Below, piece by piece: positions 59,949 through 64,000 of a stretch of DNA of 64,000 bases. How positions within the stretch are numbered: the first letter of the stretch is position 1; every line of letters starts with the position of its first letter. The notes below the pieces were generated by a model. It was given only the letters and a program-made list of their open reading frames with translations, was not told the DNA's origin and did no database searches. The position numbers and the translations under genes were made by a program. The DNA lies in assembly GCF_963675165.1 (NCBI RefSeq), contig NC_087388.1, positions 6,357,651-6,421,650 of the forward strand, given 5' to 3'. Source of the DNA: Halichondria panicea (taxonomy: Eukaryota; Porifera; Demospongiae; Suberitida; Halichondriidae).

Positions 59949-60148
59949 ACACTAGAGACAGTGCATTTAGTGATTGTGACTACATTAGACTAAAACACTG
60001 AGTATTACAACTAGTTATTGCATTTATGACTTGTATTGTGTTAAGAAATCGAATTATTATTGATTACAAGCAGATTATACACTTACATGTAGCAGTGAAA
60101 GCCTGTGTTGCAATTATCCACAGCCGAGAGGCCTCTCATTAATAATCA

Positions 60149-60317
60149 CAGGGCCAAAAGAGTTCATTTCCAGTAGTATACAACGTTGTACACTATCAAC
60201 TTTCTTTGTAAACTATGAAGTGTAGATGAACTAAAATTCAACAACATTGTAAACTATGATATACACTCGCAAGTACAAACATAGTTTACAAGCTGTAAAC
60301 TACCACTTCTGGCCCTG
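60149..60317. mobile_element. 169-bp inverted-repeat element (hAT-like ends)
   Basis: CAGGGCCAAAAG at the left and CTTCTGGCCCTG at the right are inverted; inner GTAAACTATG / CATAGTTTAC also pair. Flanking duplications are not clear. CAGGGCC ends are common in hAT MITEs. Confidence 0.5.
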
Positions 60318-60613
60318 TGAATCATAATTATGCATGTTACATCATTGTGAGTTATATCACCCATTTTGGTTGGCGCCATAATTATGTATTTGTAGAGTAC
60401 ATGCAGCCCAGCCCCACCCCCTTTCTGCGTCTTGGATGTATATATTGATGAGTATTCCTTGAATTTCTACACATGCATGCAATTAATTTATCATCAACAA
60501 TAATGAACAGGTGTTGCATGTGGTGTAATCATTGTGATACAATCATATAAGTGATGTTTTGCCATAAGTATTAAGTATAATTTATATATACGCATTGTTC
60601 ACGACATGTCTTG

Positions 60614-63947
<3,334 letters not shown>

Positions 63948-64000
63948 CTGCAGAAAAAACAAAAAGGGGGGCAGAGTGGGAGGAGATATAAAAATGATAG

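Larger units (their letters stand above)
59505..60613. other. Spacer between T19 and ZMYND10
   Basis: Holds a decayed copy of the UBA1 3' end (59754-59998), an inverted-repeat element (60149-60317) and the ZMYND10 3' flank (minus strand, AT-rich). No other gene seen. Confidence 0.55.

Overview
The window looks like animal nuclear DNA, most likely a compact, AT-rich early-branching metazoan genome such as a demosponge. The reasons are short introns with GT/AG borders, abundant (CA)n/(TG)n microsatellites and small inverted-repeat elements, TRAF-type adaptors with MATH domains, and a ZMYND10 orthologue (a ciliary dynein-assembly gene). The sponge assignment is inference; the animal assignment is well supported. 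Labels T1-T19 below are local labels only. | Layout. (1) About 0.4-41 kb: a head-to-tail, plus-strand array of sixteen two-exon TRAF-like genes (T1-T16). Exon 1 encodes a RING finger; exon 2 encodes TRAF-type zinc fingers, a short helix and a MATH (TRAF-C) domain. Eleven look intact (T2, T3, T4, T6, T8, T10, T11, T13, T14, T15, T16) and five are broken (T1, T5, T7, T9, T12). T4 through exon 1 of T7 and T11 through exon 1 of T14 are two near-identical copies of one block, and T5/T12 share the same disabling lesions. T15 and T16 are older, more diverged duplicates. Spacers carry non-autonomous inverted-repeat elements, microsatellites and decayed ankyrin-repeat exons on the minus strand. (2) 41-43.2 kb: a tRNA-like sequence and one unrecognised minus-strand ORF. 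(3) 43.3-57.1 kb: a complete 21-exon UBA1 gene (ubiquitin-activating enzyme E1, 1,044 residues by my splicing). Its 3.7-kb intron 12 contains two MATH-only relatives of the array, T17 (broken) and T18 (intact). (4) 58.3-59.5 kb: T19, another RING/TRAF-zinc-finger/MATH gene, followed by a decayed copy of the last UBA1 exon. (5) 60.6-63.95 kb, minus strand: ten exons of ZMYND10, whose 5' end lies beyond the window. | How the genes fit together. UBA1 charges ubiquitin at the head of the pathway in which RING/TRAF proteins act as E3 ligases or adaptors, so E1 and E3-like genes are interleaved here; whether that is functional or accidental cannot be told from sequence. All sixteen array genes keep a TCACATGA-type E-box (M-box-like; one copy has a single substitution) 21-102 bp upstream of the start codon, suggesting shared control by a bHLH-zip factor. 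T17-T19 instead share a different, TATA-containing upstream segment. The array shows fast turnover: segmental duplication, junction-forming deletions, mosaic flanks, a length-variable coding minisatellite, and near-identical RING and MATH-end DNA around diverged zinc fingers.
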